From assembly GCF_014207985.1 (NCBI RefSeq), contig NZ_JACHMI010000001.1, forward strand, positions 5,253,001 to 5,317,000: 64,000 nt of DNA, given 5' to 3'. The stretch comes from Nonomuraea rubra (lineage in GTDB: Bacteria > Actinomycetota > Actinomycetes > Streptosporangiales > Streptosporangiaceae). The notes under the pieces were generated by a model that was not told the origin of the DNA, searched no databases, and saw only the letters and a program-made list of their open reading frames with translations. Every line of letters starts with the position of its first letter. Within the stretch, counting starts at the first letter, position 1. The translations under genes and the position numbers were made by a program. Positions 15,995 through 24,623 of the stretch are shown here, piece by piece.

Positions 15995-17220
15995 CGGCCT
16001 CGCGGGTCCGGGTCGCGGTGACCGGGCTGGGGGTCCGCACGCCGGCGGGCGCCCAGCCCAAGGAGCTGTGGAACGCGCTGCTGGCCGGACGGTCCACCGC
16101 CCGCCCGATCACCTCGTTCGACACCGGGGGGCTGGGCGTCGGCTTCGCCTGCCAGGTCACCGACCTGGACGTCTCGGCGTACCTGACGCCCAAGCAGGCG
16201 TCCAGGCTCGACCGGATGGCCCAGCTCGCGCTGTGCGCCGCCACCGACGCCCTCGCCGACGCCGGAGCGCCGCGGACGCCGCCGCACCGGCGGGCGGTGG
16301 TGACCGGCTCCGGCTTCGGCGGCAGGATGACCGACGAGTCCGGCATGCTCACCGGGCGGCACCCCGGGCGCGGCAATCCCGGCCCGCTGCACGTACCGAT
16401 GATCATGCACAACTCCGCGGCCGCGGCCATCAGCATCCAGCACCGCGTCCAGGGCCCCAGCCTGGGGGTGGAGACGGCCTGCGCGTCCGGCTCCCACGCG
16501 ATCGGCGAGGCGGCCCGTCTGCTGCGCGACGGCTCCGCCGACCTGGTGATCGCCGGTGGGGCCGAAGCCTGCGTCACGCCGAGCGTGCTGCTCGCCTTCC
16601 ACCGCTGCCAGGCCCTGTCGGAGCGCAACGACGCGCCCGAGCGGGCCAGCAGGCCCTTCGACCGGGACCGCGACGGGTTCGTGCTGGCCGAGGGCGCAGC
16701 CTTCCTCGTCCTGGAGAACCTCGACCACGCCCTGCGCCGCGACGCCCGCATCCACGCCGAGCTCGTCGGCTACGCCGCCACCTCCGACGCCCACCACCTG
16801 ACCGCGCCGCCGCCGCGCGGCGAGGGAGCCGCGCGCTGCATGCGGGCCGCTCTCGCCGACGCCCGCCTGGCCCCCGAAGAGATCACGCACGTGAACGCCC
16901 ACGGCACCGGTACGCCGCTCAACGACGTCGCCGAGGCCCAGGCGATCAACGAGGCGTTCGGCGCCACCAGGGTTCCCGTCACCTCGATCAAGGGGGTCAC
17001 CGGGCACGCCATCGCCGCCGCCGGCGCCATCGAGGCCGTGGCCGCCGTCCTGTCGCTCAACGAACGGGCCATCCCGCCCACCGCCAACCTCGACCACCTG
17101 GACCCTCGATGCGACCTCGACGTCGTCGGCCGGGTCCGGCCCATGCCGCCGGGGCCGGTGATGTCCAACTCGTTCGGCTTCGGCGGCCACAACGCCACGC
17201 TGATCTTCTCGCCGCACTGA
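15991..17220 (+). CDS. beta-ketoacyl-ACP synthase II (FabF-like)
   Basis: This 409-residue condensing enzyme has all active-site residues: VETACASGSHAIG (Cys164), VNAHGTGTPLND (His304), and KGVTGHAIAAAGAIEAV (Lys334, His339). It is a full-length KAS I/II fold with no added domains. It starts at GTG 15991, overlapping the ACP stop. With the ACP it could extend an acyl chain before OleA condensation. No ketoreductase, dehydratase or enoyl reductase is in the operon, so chain processing would use the primary FAS or yield a beta-keto unit. It could also recruit a special starter. Confidence 0.88.
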   Translation: MTASRVRVAVTGLGVRTPAGAQPKELWNALLAGRSTARPITSFDTGGLGVGFACQVTDLDVSAYLTPKQASRLDRMAQLALCAATDALADAGAPRTPPHRRAVVTGSGFGGRMTDESGMLTGRHPGRGNPGPLHVPMIMHNSAAAAISIQHRVQGPSLGVETACASGSHAIGEAARLLRDGSADLVIAGGAEACVTPSVLLAFHRCQALSERNDAPERASRPFDRDRDGFVLAEGAAFLVLENLDHALRRDARIHAELVGYAATSDAHHLTAPPPRGEGAARCMRAALADARLAPEEITHVNAHGTGTPLNDVAEAQAINEAFGATRVPVTSIKGVTGHAIAAAGAIEAVAAVLSLNERAIPPTANLDHLDPRCDLDVVGRVRPMPPGPVMSNSFGFGGHNATLIFSPH

Positions 17221-17233
17221 CCAAGGACCTGAC

Positions 17234-17491
17234 ATGCGTATCTCCGCCGCCCTGCTCGCCACCACCCTGATCGCCTGCGCACCGGCCGCCCCGGCGGCGG
17301 CCGACGTGCCGTTCGCGGACCCGGACAGGGTGTGCGTCACCGTGCCCGTGCAGTCCCTCGCCCAGGCCTTCACGAACTTCTTCACCTCCGGCACCACCGC
17401 CGGGACGACGCCCGCGACCGCACCACCGGTGCGGCTCTTCGGCTTGGAGCTGCCCAGGGAGGTGCGCGTCCTGGAGGCCGCGTCCTGCTGA
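17234..17491 (+). CDS. small secreted protein with Cys-terminated tail (paralogue B)
   Basis: This 85-residue protein starts at ATG 17234, 13 bp after the KAS II stop. The N-terminus is a signal peptide; LIAC at residues 12-15 fits a lipobox, so it could be a lipoprotein, although paralogue A lacks this. The mature part carries DRVCVTVPVQSLAQAFTNFF (Cys34) and the tail LELPREVRVLEAASC, ending in Cys85, matching the block and tail of the protein at 13679. It is embedded in the ACP-KASII-oleCDB operon, so a role in product handling outside the membrane is likely. No family name is known. Confidence 0.75.
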   Translation: MRISAALLATTLIACAPAAPAAADVPFADPDRVCVTVPVQSLAQAFTNFFTSGTTAGTTPATAPPVRLFGLELPREVRVLEAASC

Positions 17492-17537
17492 GCCCCGCCC
17501 ACCAGGGCACTCCCGGAGCTGTGAGAGGTGATGCGGT

Positions 17538-19139
17538 GTGACCACCCCGCTCTTCGACGTCGTGGCCATGACCGAGCACTGGATGCACGCCCATCCCGAC
17601 ACGGTCGCGTGCCGCGTCGAGCGGCGCCGCCACGCCGAGACGCTGACCTACGGCCGGCTCGACGAGCTCATCACCCTGGCCGCGACCAGGCTGGCGCGCG
17701 CCGGCGTGACGGCGGGGACGCGGGCCGCCGTGCTCGTCCCGCCGGGCAGGGAGCTGGTCGCCGTGATCCTGGCTCTGTTGCGGCTGCGGGCCGTGCCGGT
17801 GCTGATCGATCCGGGGCTCGGCGCGCGCGCCATCGGCGCCTGCCTCGACCAGGCCGCGCCCGGCGCGTTCATCGCGGTCCCGCGCGCCCACCTGGCGCGC
17901 GTCGTGCTGGGCTGGGCGCGCGACAGCGTGCACACCACCGTCACGCTCGCCACGAGCACCCTGTGGTTCGCCCGCACCCACCATCGAAGCGAGCCTGCCC
18001 TGAAGCCGGAGGCCGGGGATCCGGCGCTGATCGTCTTCACCTCGGGCTCCACCGGCCCGCCCAAGGGGGTGCCCTACCGCCACCGGCACCTGGCCGGGCA
18101 GACCGGCCTGCTGGCGCACGTCGGCGCGTTCGAGCCGGGCGCCACCCTGTACTCGACGTTCCTGCCGTTCGCGGTGGCGGCGCCGTCGATGGGGTGCGCC
18201 GCCGTCATCCCGCAGCTCGACCTGCGCCATCCCGAACGCACCGACCCGGCCGCCATGGCCCGCTCCATCACCGCCCACGGCGTGCGCGCCCTGTTCGCCG
18301 CGCCCGCCCTGCTGGACCGGCTCGCCCGCCACTGCCTGCGCCACGGCCTGGTCCTGCACGGTGTCGAGACCGTGCTCACCGCCGGCGCGCCCCTGCCGTT
18401 CCCGGTGCTGCGGCGCGCCCAGCGGTGCCTGCCCGCGCACGCCGGCGTGCGCTCGGTGTACGGCGCGACCGAATGCCTGCTGGTCAGCATGGCGGACGCG
18501 GCCGACCTCACCGCCACGGCCGAGGCCACCGCCCGCGGCGCCGGCACCTGCCTGGGCGGCGTCCTGCCTGGCAACCGGGTCCGCGTCATCAGGATCACCG
18601 ACGAGCCGATCCCGCGCTGGTCGGACGACCTGCTGGCACCGCCCGGCACCGTCGGGGAGATCACCGTGGCGGGCCCGGCGGTCGGCGACCCGTACCTCGC
18701 CCGCCCGTACGACAGCGCCCTGGCCCGCATCGACGACCACGGCGAGCCCGTGCACCGCATGGGCGACCTCGGCCGTCAGGACGAGCAGGGGCGGCTGTGG
18801 TTCGCCGGACGCAAGAGCGAGCGCGTGCGCACCGCCGGCGGCGAGCTGTACACCGACCACGTCGAGCCGGTCGCCGACGCGGTGCCGGGCGTGCGGCGCA
18901 GCGCGCTGGTGGGGGTGGGGCCGCCGGGCGACCAGCACCCCGTCCTGTGCGTGGAGTGCGAGCCGGGCACCTCACGGCGCGAACGCCGCGAGACCGTCGA
19001 ACGGGTGCGTGCGCTCGGCGGCATCACGCACGTGCTGGCCCACCCGGGCTTCCCGATGGACGTCCGGCACGCCAGCAAGATCTGCCGCCCGCTGCTGGCC
19101 CGCTGGGCCGCCGGGAAGCTCGGCCGGGAGGAACGGTGA
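17538..19139 (+). CDS. oleC: OleC-type beta-lactone synthetase (AMP-ligase superfamily)
   Basis: This 533-residue ANL-superfamily enzyme has the P-loop FTSGSTGPPKG (167-177), YGATECLL (A5-like) near 315 and FAGRKSERVRTAGG near the C-terminus. OleC converts a 2-alkyl-3-hydroxy acid to a cis-beta-lactone with ATP, rather than making a thioester. The assignment rests on the fold plus direct coupling to OleD and OleB. The GTG at 17538 follows GAGAGGTG. The stop overlaps the oleD start. A fatty-acyl-AMP ligase loading the ACP is the main alternative, but the OleABD neighbours make OleC more likely. Confidence 0.82.
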   Translation: MTTPLFDVVAMTEHWMHAHPDTVACRVERRRHAETLTYGRLDELITLAATRLARAGVTAGTRAAVLVPPGRELVAVILALLRLRAVPVLIDPGLGARAIGACLDQAAPGAFIAVPRAHLARVVLGWARDSVHTTVTLATSTLWFARTHHRSEPALKPEAGDPALIVFTSGSTGPPKGVPYRHRHLAGQTGLLAHVGAFEPGATLYSTFLPFAVAAPSMGCAAVIPQLDLRHPERTDPAAMARSITAHGVRALFAAPALLDRLARHCLRHGLVLHGVETVLTAGAPLPFPVLRRAQRCLPAHAGVRSVYGATECLLVSMADAADLTATAEATARGAGTCLGGVLPGNRVRVIRITDEPIPRWSDDLLAPPGTVGEITVAGPAVGDPYLARPYDSALARIDDHGEPVHRMGDLGRQDEQGRLWFAGRKSERVRTAGGELYTDHVEPVADAVPGVRRSALVGVGPPGDQHPVLCVECEPGTSRRERRETVERVRALGGITHVLAHPGFPMDVRHASKICRPLLARWAAGKLGREER

Positions 19140-20137
19140 AGGTCCTGGTCACCGGCGGCGGCGGGTTCCTCGGACAGGCCGTGTGCCGGCTGCTGGCCGA
19201 GCGGGGCGACCACGTCTCCGCGCTGAACCGCCGCCGCCACCCGGCGCTGGCCGGCCTCGGCGTCGTCCAGCACGCCACCGACCTCCGCGACCCGGACGGC
19301 GTACGGGCCGCCGTGGCGGGCTGCGACGCCGTCGTGCACTGCGCCGCCCTGGCCGGCCTGTGGGGACCGGCCGGCGACTACCGCTCCGTCAACGTGCGGG
19401 GCACGGCGAACGTGATCAACGCCTGCCTGCATGCCGGCGTCCCGCGCCTGGTGCACACCTCCTCGCCGAGCGTCGTCCACGGCGGGCGCGACCTGGAGGG
19501 CGTGGACGAGTCGGCCCCGCACGCCCGCCGGTTCCTGGCCCCCTACCCGGCGAGCAAGGCGGTCGCGGAACGGCTCGTCCTGGCCGCCGACGGCGACCGG
19601 CTCGCCACGGTCGCGCTGCGCCCGCACCTCATCTGGGGCCCGGGGGACCCGCACTTCCTGCCGCACCTCGCTGCCCGGGCACGCCGCGGGCGGCTCGTCC
19701 TGCCGCACGCTCCAGGCAAGCTCATCGACACGGTGTACGTCGACAACGCCGCCCGGGCCCACCTGCTGGCCCTGGACGCGCTCGCGCCGGGCTCGCCGCC
19801 CGCGGGCCGGGCCTACTTCATCACCCAGGGCGAGCCCCTCCCGCTCACCCACTGGGTCAACGCCCTGCTGGACGCCGCGGGCCTGCCACCGGTCACCCGG
19901 CACGTGCCGGCCCGCCTGGCCCGCCTGGGCGCCGCGGCCATCGAGTACGGCTACCGGCTCGCCCGCGTCCGGGCCCGGCCGCCCCTCACCCGCCTGGCCG
20001 CCGTCCAGGCCACGACCTCCCACTGGTTCGACATCTCCGCCGCCCGCCGCGACCTCGGCTACGAGCCGCGCATCAGCATGGCGGACGGTCTCGCCAGGCT
20101 CGCCGCCCACCTCTCCGCGAACCCCGTGGCGCCCTGA
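19136..20137 (+). CDS. oleD: OleD-type NADP-dependent 2-alkyl-3-ketoacid reductase
   Basis: This 333-residue extended short-chain dehydrogenase has the Rossmann motif TGGGGFLG (6-13), VNVRGTANVI, HTSSPSVVHGG and the catalytic pair in YPASK (Tyr137, Lys141). HLIWGPGDPHFLPHL is typical of OleD/3-beta-HSD-like enzymes. OleD reduces the beta-keto acid made by OleA to the 3-hydroxy acid used by OleC. The start GTG 19136 overlaps the oleC stop, and its own stop overlaps the oleB ATG (TGATG), so oleC-oleD-oleB are translated in a coupled series. Confidence 0.85.
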   Translation: MKVLVTGGGGFLGQAVCRLLAERGDHVSALNRRRHPALAGLGVVQHATDLRDPDGVRAAVAGCDAVVHCAALAGLWGPAGDYRSVNVRGTANVINACLHAGVPRLVHTSSPSVVHGGRDLEGVDESAPHARRFLAPYPASKAVAERLVLAADGDRLATVALRPHLIWGPGDPHFLPHLAARARRGRLVLPHAPGKLIDTVYVDNAARAHLLALDALAPGSPPAGRAYFITQGEPLPLTHWVNALLDAAGLPPVTRHVPARLARLGAAAIEYGYRLARVRARPPLTRLAAVQATTSHWFDISAARRDLGYEPRISMADGLARLAAHLSANPVAP

Positions 20138-21057
20138 TGTCCGGGCACACCCGGCCGCGCCTGCCCGGCTACCCGTTCCGCTCCCGCTGGTTCACCCGCG
20201 ACGGGCTGCGCCGGCACTACCTGGACGAGGGCGGCGGCGCCCCCGTTCTGATGCTGCACGGCAACCCCTCGTGGAGCTACCTGTGGCGGCGGCTGATCGT
20301 GGCGCTGCGCGGCGAGCACCGCTGCGTCGCGCCCGACCACCTCGGCATGGGCCTGTCGGACAAACCCGGCGCCGACCGCTACCCCTTCACCCTGGCCTCC
20401 CGCGTGGACGACCTCGACGCGCTCACCGGCCACCTCATCGCCGAACGCGCCGCCCCCGACCGCGGCTGGACGCTCGTGGTGCACGACTGGGGCGGCCCCA
20501 TCGGCCTGGCCTGGGCCGCCCGCCACCCCGGCCGGGTGTCCCGGCTGGTCGTGCTCAACACCGCCGCCTTCCCCGACCCGCACGGCCCGCGCGTCCGCCC
20601 GGCGCTGCGGCCGCCGCTGTGGCTGCTGCGCGAGACCCGGCTGGGGGAGCGGCTGTTCCTGCGCCACCACGCGTTCGCCCGGCTGGCCACGCTGCCGCCG
20701 TTCGGAGTCCGCCGCCGGCTGCCGGCGGACGTGCGGGCCGCCTTCCTGGCCCCGGACGACCGCGCGGGGCACCGGCTGGCCGTCCAGCGGTTCGTGCACG
20801 ACATCCCGCTCCGGCCCGGCCACCCGTCCTGGCCGCTGCTGCTCCAGGCGGAGGAGACCTTGGCCGCCTTCGCCGACCGGCCCGTCCTGATCGGCTGGGG
20901 GCTGCGCGACCCGGTCTTCGACCCGCTCATGCTGCGCGAATGGCGACACCGCCTGCCTCGCGCCCAGGCGCACGTCTTCCCCCGCGCCGGGCACTACGTG
21001 CTGGAGGACGCCCACGACGAACTCGTACCGGCCATCACCGGCTTCCTACGGAACTGA
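20137..21057 (+). CDS. oleB: OleB-type alpha/beta hydrolase (beta-lactone decarboxylase)
   Basis: This 306-residue enzyme is of the haloalkane dehalogenase-like group. It has MLHGNPSWSYLWR (oxyanion loop and the Trp), VVHDWGGPIGL with nucleophile Asp117, and RAGHYVLED with the catalytic His near residue 286. In characterised systems OleB opens the beta-lactone and releases CO2 to give a cis-olefin. A working OleB favours an olefin; if it is inactive or absent in the complex, the beta-lactone remains. The 3' end overlaps the convergent MMPL gene by 12 bases. Confidence 0.83.
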   Translation: MSGHTRPRLPGYPFRSRWFTRDGLRRHYLDEGGGAPVLMLHGNPSWSYLWRRLIVALRGEHRCVAPDHLGMGLSDKPGADRYPFTLASRVDDLDALTGHLIAERAAPDRGWTLVVHDWGGPIGLAWAARHPGRVSRLVVLNTAAFPDPHGPRVRPALRPPLWLLRETRLGERLFLRHHAFARLATLPPFGVRRRLPADVRAAFLAPDDRAGHRLAVQRFVHDIPLRPGHPSWPLLLQAEETLAAFADRPVLIGWGLRDPVFDPLMLREWRHRLPRAQAHVFPRAGHYVLEDAHDELVPAITGFLRN

Positions 21058-23301
21058 GCCCCGCCCGCTCCCGAAGCCGGGCAGCCACCAGTTCCGATGC
21101 CCCAGCAGCCGCATCAGGCACGGCACCAGCACCATCCGGATGATCGTCGCGTCCAGGATGATCGCCGCCGCCACCGCGAACCCGCCCTGCTGGAAGTCCA
21201 GCCGCCGGGTGAGCATCAGCCCGCCGAACGTGACGGCCATGATGGCGGCCGCCAGCGTGATGGGACGCGCGGTGTGCCTCAGCCCGTGGAGCACGGCGGC
21301 GGTGTTGTCGCCGGTGCGGCGGTAGTGCTCGGCGATGCGGTGGACGAGGAAGACCTCGTAGTCCAGGGACAGGCCGAAGACGATGGTGAAGACGATCAGC
21401 GGCAGCAGGGCGTTGATGTCGGCGCCGTCCCCGCCGAGGTCCTGGAAGGCGACGGTGAGCAGCCCGAAGGCGGCGCAGACGCACAGCAGGTTCATGGCGA
21501 CCGCCTTGACCGGGATGAGCAGGCTGCGGAAGGTCAGCAACAGCAGCACGAACGACGCCAGCAGCACCACCCCCAGCACCCGCCACAACCCGCCGGCGGC
21601 GCCCGCCGCCAGGTCGCCGAGCCGCGCCGCCGGCCCGACGGCCAGCAGCGGCTGACCGGCGGGCAGCAGGCGGGCGCCGAGCGCGTGCAGGTCCCGCTGG
21701 AAGGCGGCCGCCGCGGCCCCGTCCGGCGGGCACCGGTCGGCGATCAGCATCACGGTCAGGTCCCTGCCGTTGTCCATCACGGTGGCCATGGACACCCTCG
21801 GGTCGGCCCGCAACGCCTGCTGGAACGCGAACGTGTCCACGGGGACGGGCCTGCCCGGGTGCGGCAGCGCCACGGTGGTCAGGCCGGCCACCGCGTCCCG
21901 TTCCAGCTCCGCCAGCCCGGCGCCGAGGTCGGTCCCGGCGAGCGCCGGACGGTCGTAGTGCAGCCCCATCCGCAGATGCAGCACCGGGACGGCGGCCAGG
22001 ACCAGCACGGCGGTGGCGGCCACGGCGTACCGGCCGGGCCGCTCCATCATGTGCCCGGCCGCGCGCACCCACGCGGGCTGCCCGGCACCCCGCGAGGCCC
22101 GCGCGGGCCGCCTCCCACCTCGTGCTGCCCGCGGCCAGGCCGGACGTGGCGTGTCCCGGCCGGGCCGCCGCCACGGCAGCGTGGCCCACTCCAGGTGGCG
22201 ATCCATCCGGGACAGCAGCGCGGGGCCGAGCGTCAGCGCCGCCGCCAGGGTGACGAGGGCCGCCAGCATGCCGGCCAGCGCCAGGGAGTGCGCCCACGGC
22301 ACCTCGACGACCAGCAGCGCGCACGAGGTGACGACGATGGCGGCCCCGCACCAGGTCACCGTCCCGCCCGCGGTGGCCGCCGCACGCCCGGCGGCCACCC
22401 GGGGCGGCAGCCCCGCCCGCCGGGCCTGCCGGTAACGCAGCAGGATCAGCAGCGTGTAGTCGAGCCCCAGCCCCAGCGACATGGTGACGGTGTAGGTCAG
22501 CATGGTCGAATCGACCGGCACGAACGCGGCCGCCGACGCGAGCGCGCCCACGCCGGTCAGGATCGCCACGCCCCCCACCGCCAGCGGCACCGCCGCCGCG
22601 CCCACCGCCCCCAGCCCGAGCACCAGCAGCACCGCCGCCACCGGAACCGTCATGGCCTCCATCGACCGCAGATCCGCCAGGTCGGCATGGGCGAGCTGCG
22701 CGAACGCACGGCTCACCCCCAGGATCGTCACGGTGACCGCCCCGGCCGACGCCTCCCGGGCCGCCTGCCGGGCGCTCGCGAGCTGGGCGGGCAGGTTCCG
22801 CTGCCGGGCCGGCTCGTCGCCGTGCACGCCCACCAGCACGTACGCGTGCCGGGGATGCCTGCCGTCGGTCTCCGGCAGCGGCAACATCGCACCCACGTCG
22901 GGCCTGGCGGCCAGCCTGTTCACCGTGGCGGCGATCGCCTGCTCGTAGCGCGGCTCGTCCGCGTTCAGCGTCGCCGAGCCGAAGGCCAGCATCATCTGCT
23001 CGCCGCCCAGCTCCGGGAACCCGCGCGCGACCAGCGCGGCGGCCGCCGCGGACGGCGAGCCGGGCACTTCCAGCGAGGGCGGGGCCAGCCGGTGCGTGAG
23101 CCCGGGCAGCGACATCACGGCTCCGGCGGCCAGCAGCAGCCACACCGCGATGACGAACAGGCCGCCCGTGCCCGCCGCCGCCCGGCCCAGCCGGTCGAGG
23201 ACGCCGGAGCCACCGGCGAGCCCGTCCCGCCGCCCGCCGATCCCCGAGGGCGGCAGGACGGCGCCGCGACGGAGCCGGCGGCCACGCAGATCGACCGGCA
23301 T
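21046..23301 (-). CDS. MMPL-family (RND superfamily) lipid exporter
   Basis: This 751-residue membrane protein has two matching halves, each with one TM, a large periplasmic loop and about five clustered TMs (TYTVTMSLGLGLDYTLLILL in half one, VFTIVFGLSLDYEVFLVHRI in half two). The GxxxDY motifs hold the proton-relay Asp-Tyr pairs of MmpL proteins. MMPLs export mycolates, glycolipids and other large lipids. GGAGGGAGG precedes the ATG at 23301. It is 70 bp from oleA on the same strand, and with it forms the convergent arm of the cluster, so it likely exports the ole product or its precursor lipid. Confidence 0.86.
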   Translation of the reverse strand: MPVDLRGRRLRRGAVLPPSGIGGRRDGLAGGSGVLDRLGRAAAGTGGLFVIAVWLLLAAGAVMSLPGLTHRLAPPSLEVPGSPSAAAAALVARGFPELGGEQMMLAFGSATLNADEPRYEQAIAATVNRLAARPDVGAMLPLPETDGRHPRHAYVLVGVHGDEPARQRNLPAQLASARQAAREASAGAVTVTILGVSRAFAQLAHADLADLRSMEAMTVPVAAVLLVLGLGAVGAAAVPLAVGGVAILTGVGALASAAAFVPVDSTMLTYTVTMSLGLGLDYTLLILLRYRQARRAGLPPRVAAGRAAATAGGTVTWCGAAIVVTSCALLVVEVPWAHSLALAGMLAALVTLAAALTLGPALLSRMDRHLEWATLPWRRPGRDTPRPAWPRAARGGRRPARASRGAGQPAWVRAAGHMMERPGRYAVAATAVLVLAAVPVLHLRMGLHYDRPALAGTDLGAGLAELERDAVAGLTTVALPHPGRPVPVDTFAFQQALRADPRVSMATVMDNGRDLTVMLIADRCPPDGAAAAAFQRDLHALGARLLPAGQPLLAVGPAARLGDLAAGAAGGLWRVLGVVLLASFVLLLLTFRSLLIPVKAVAMNLLCVCAAFGLLTVAFQDLGGDGADINALLPLIVFTIVFGLSLDYEVFLVHRIAEHYRRTGDNTAAVLHGLRHTARPITLAAAIMAVTFGGLMLTRRLDFQQGGFAVAAAIILDATIIRMVLVPCLMRLLGHRNWWLPGFGSGRGSVP

Positions 23302-23371
23302 GGTCAAGCCTCCCTCCGCCCCTGATGGCGAGGCGATCGGGCCGTCCCGCAGGCAGCCCGGCCGTCCCCTG

Positions 23372-24382
23372 TCACCAGCGCAGCAGCATCGTGCCCGAGC
23401 TGAGCCCGCTGGCCACGCCCACCAGCGCGACGAGGTCACCCCGCCGCAGCCGTCCCGCCCGCTCGGCCTGGTGCAGCTGCATCGGCAACGTGGAGGCGGC
23501 GAGGTTCCCGTGCTCGGCGATCGTCACCTCGGCCCTGTCCCGGGGCAGCTCGATCAGCTCGCACAGCCAGTGCAGCGCCGCCAGCGACGGCTGGTGCGCG
23601 CACACCACGGCCAGGTCCTCCCAGCCGAGCCCGCGCTCGGCCAGCGGCTGCCGCAGCACGCCGAGGTCCAGCTTCTGCACCCCGATGGCCAGCGCGATGG
23701 GATCGATGGCGAACTCGCCGCCGCGGAAACCACCGGCGGCCTCCCGTACGAACGGCAGAATCGACGCCTCCCAGTACGCGGAGTTCGCCCCGAACCGGTG
23801 CCCGAGCACCCCGGGAGTGCCGCTGGACTCCAGCAGCAGCGCCGACCCCGAGTCGGACACCGTGTAGGACGGGATCGCGGCCTCGAAGTCCTCCTGCGAC
23901 TCCACCCGCCACCGGATGCTGGAGGTGACGACCTCGCCGCAGGCGACGAGCACCGTACGGTGATGGCCGCCGGTGATGAGCGCGTCGGCCAGGTGGATCG
24001 CCCGCAGGACGCTGTTGCAGGCGTCCCGCACGTCGAAGACCGGGCAGGAGGCCCCCAGCTTGGCCGCCACCATGTGCCCCGTCGCGGGTTCGACGGCGTC
24101 GCCGGACACGCCCGCGTAGATGATCAGGTCGATCGACGGCGGCGTGTGCCCGGTCCGCCGCAGCAGCTCGCGGGCCGCCTCCACCGCCAGGTCCGACGCC
24201 ATGCGATCCGGCGGGGCGACGTGCCGCCGCCGTACGCCGCTGTGCCGCTCGATCAGGCCGCGCGGCACGCGGAACCCGGGGTTGCGCTCGGCCAGCAGGT
24301 CTTCCAGCTGCGGCGTCGTCAGCTCATCGTCCGGCACGTGCACCGCCACCCCGGTCACCCTGGAGTACCGTGACCGGCTCAT
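23372..24382 (-). CDS. oleA: OleA-type thiolase (KAS III-like acyl-CoA/ACP condensing enzyme)
   Basis: This 336-residue thiolase-fold enzyme has the active-site Cys122 in FDVRDACNSVLRA, the His in VVCAHQPSLAALH and the Asn in AEHGNLAASTLPMQL. Glu98 in GDAVEPATGH is a candidate for the extra OleA base. OleA joins two fatty acyl thioesters head to head to a beta-keto acid. FabH itself is the alternative, but the presence of OleB, OleC and OleD argues against it. GGGAGGAG precedes the ATG at 24382. The gene faces away from the ACP operon and starts the MMPL transcript. Confidence 0.83.
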   Translation of the reverse strand: MSRSRYSRVTGVAVHVPDDELTTPQLEDLLAERNPGFRVPRGLIERHSGVRRRHVAPPDRMASDLAVEAARELLRRTGHTPPSIDLIIYAGVSGDAVEPATGHMVAAKLGASCPVFDVRDACNSVLRAIHLADALITGGHHRTVLVACGEVVTSSIRWRVESQEDFEAAIPSYTVSDSGSALLLESSGTPGVLGHRFGANSAYWEASILPFVREAAGGFRGGEFAIDPIALAIGVQKLDLGVLRQPLAERGLGWEDLAVVCAHQPSLAALHWLCELIELPRDRAEVTIAEHGNLAASTLPMQLHQAERAGRLRRGDLVALVGVASGLSSGTMLLRW

Positions 24383-24623
24383 GCCGGCTCCTCCCGCACG
24401 GGCCGCGCGGCCAGCCGATGGAGCATCCTGAATCCACCTTTCCTGGACAACAGGCGCTCACGATAAGCAACACCAGGCGGCGAACCCAGCCGAACCGCCG
24501 AGGGCACGACCTGGCTTGCCGCGGCCTTGACCGGCAGGGCGGAACTGTGTCCGCGGCGCGCCTGTGCGACGCCGCCGCCCCGTTCTATGGTGACGCTCTC
24601 CCGACTTCCGCTGGAGGGGCGCC

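Noticed and set aside
21097..23325. A 742-residue frame antisense to the MMPL gene
   Set aside because: The composition is dominated by Gln, Arg, His and Gly and there is no family match. The opposite strand encodes a clear MMPL.
23372..24382. Primary FabH instead of OleA
   Set aside because: The neighbours OleB, OleC and OleD and the candidate extra Glu favour OleA, although only an assay would exclude FabH.
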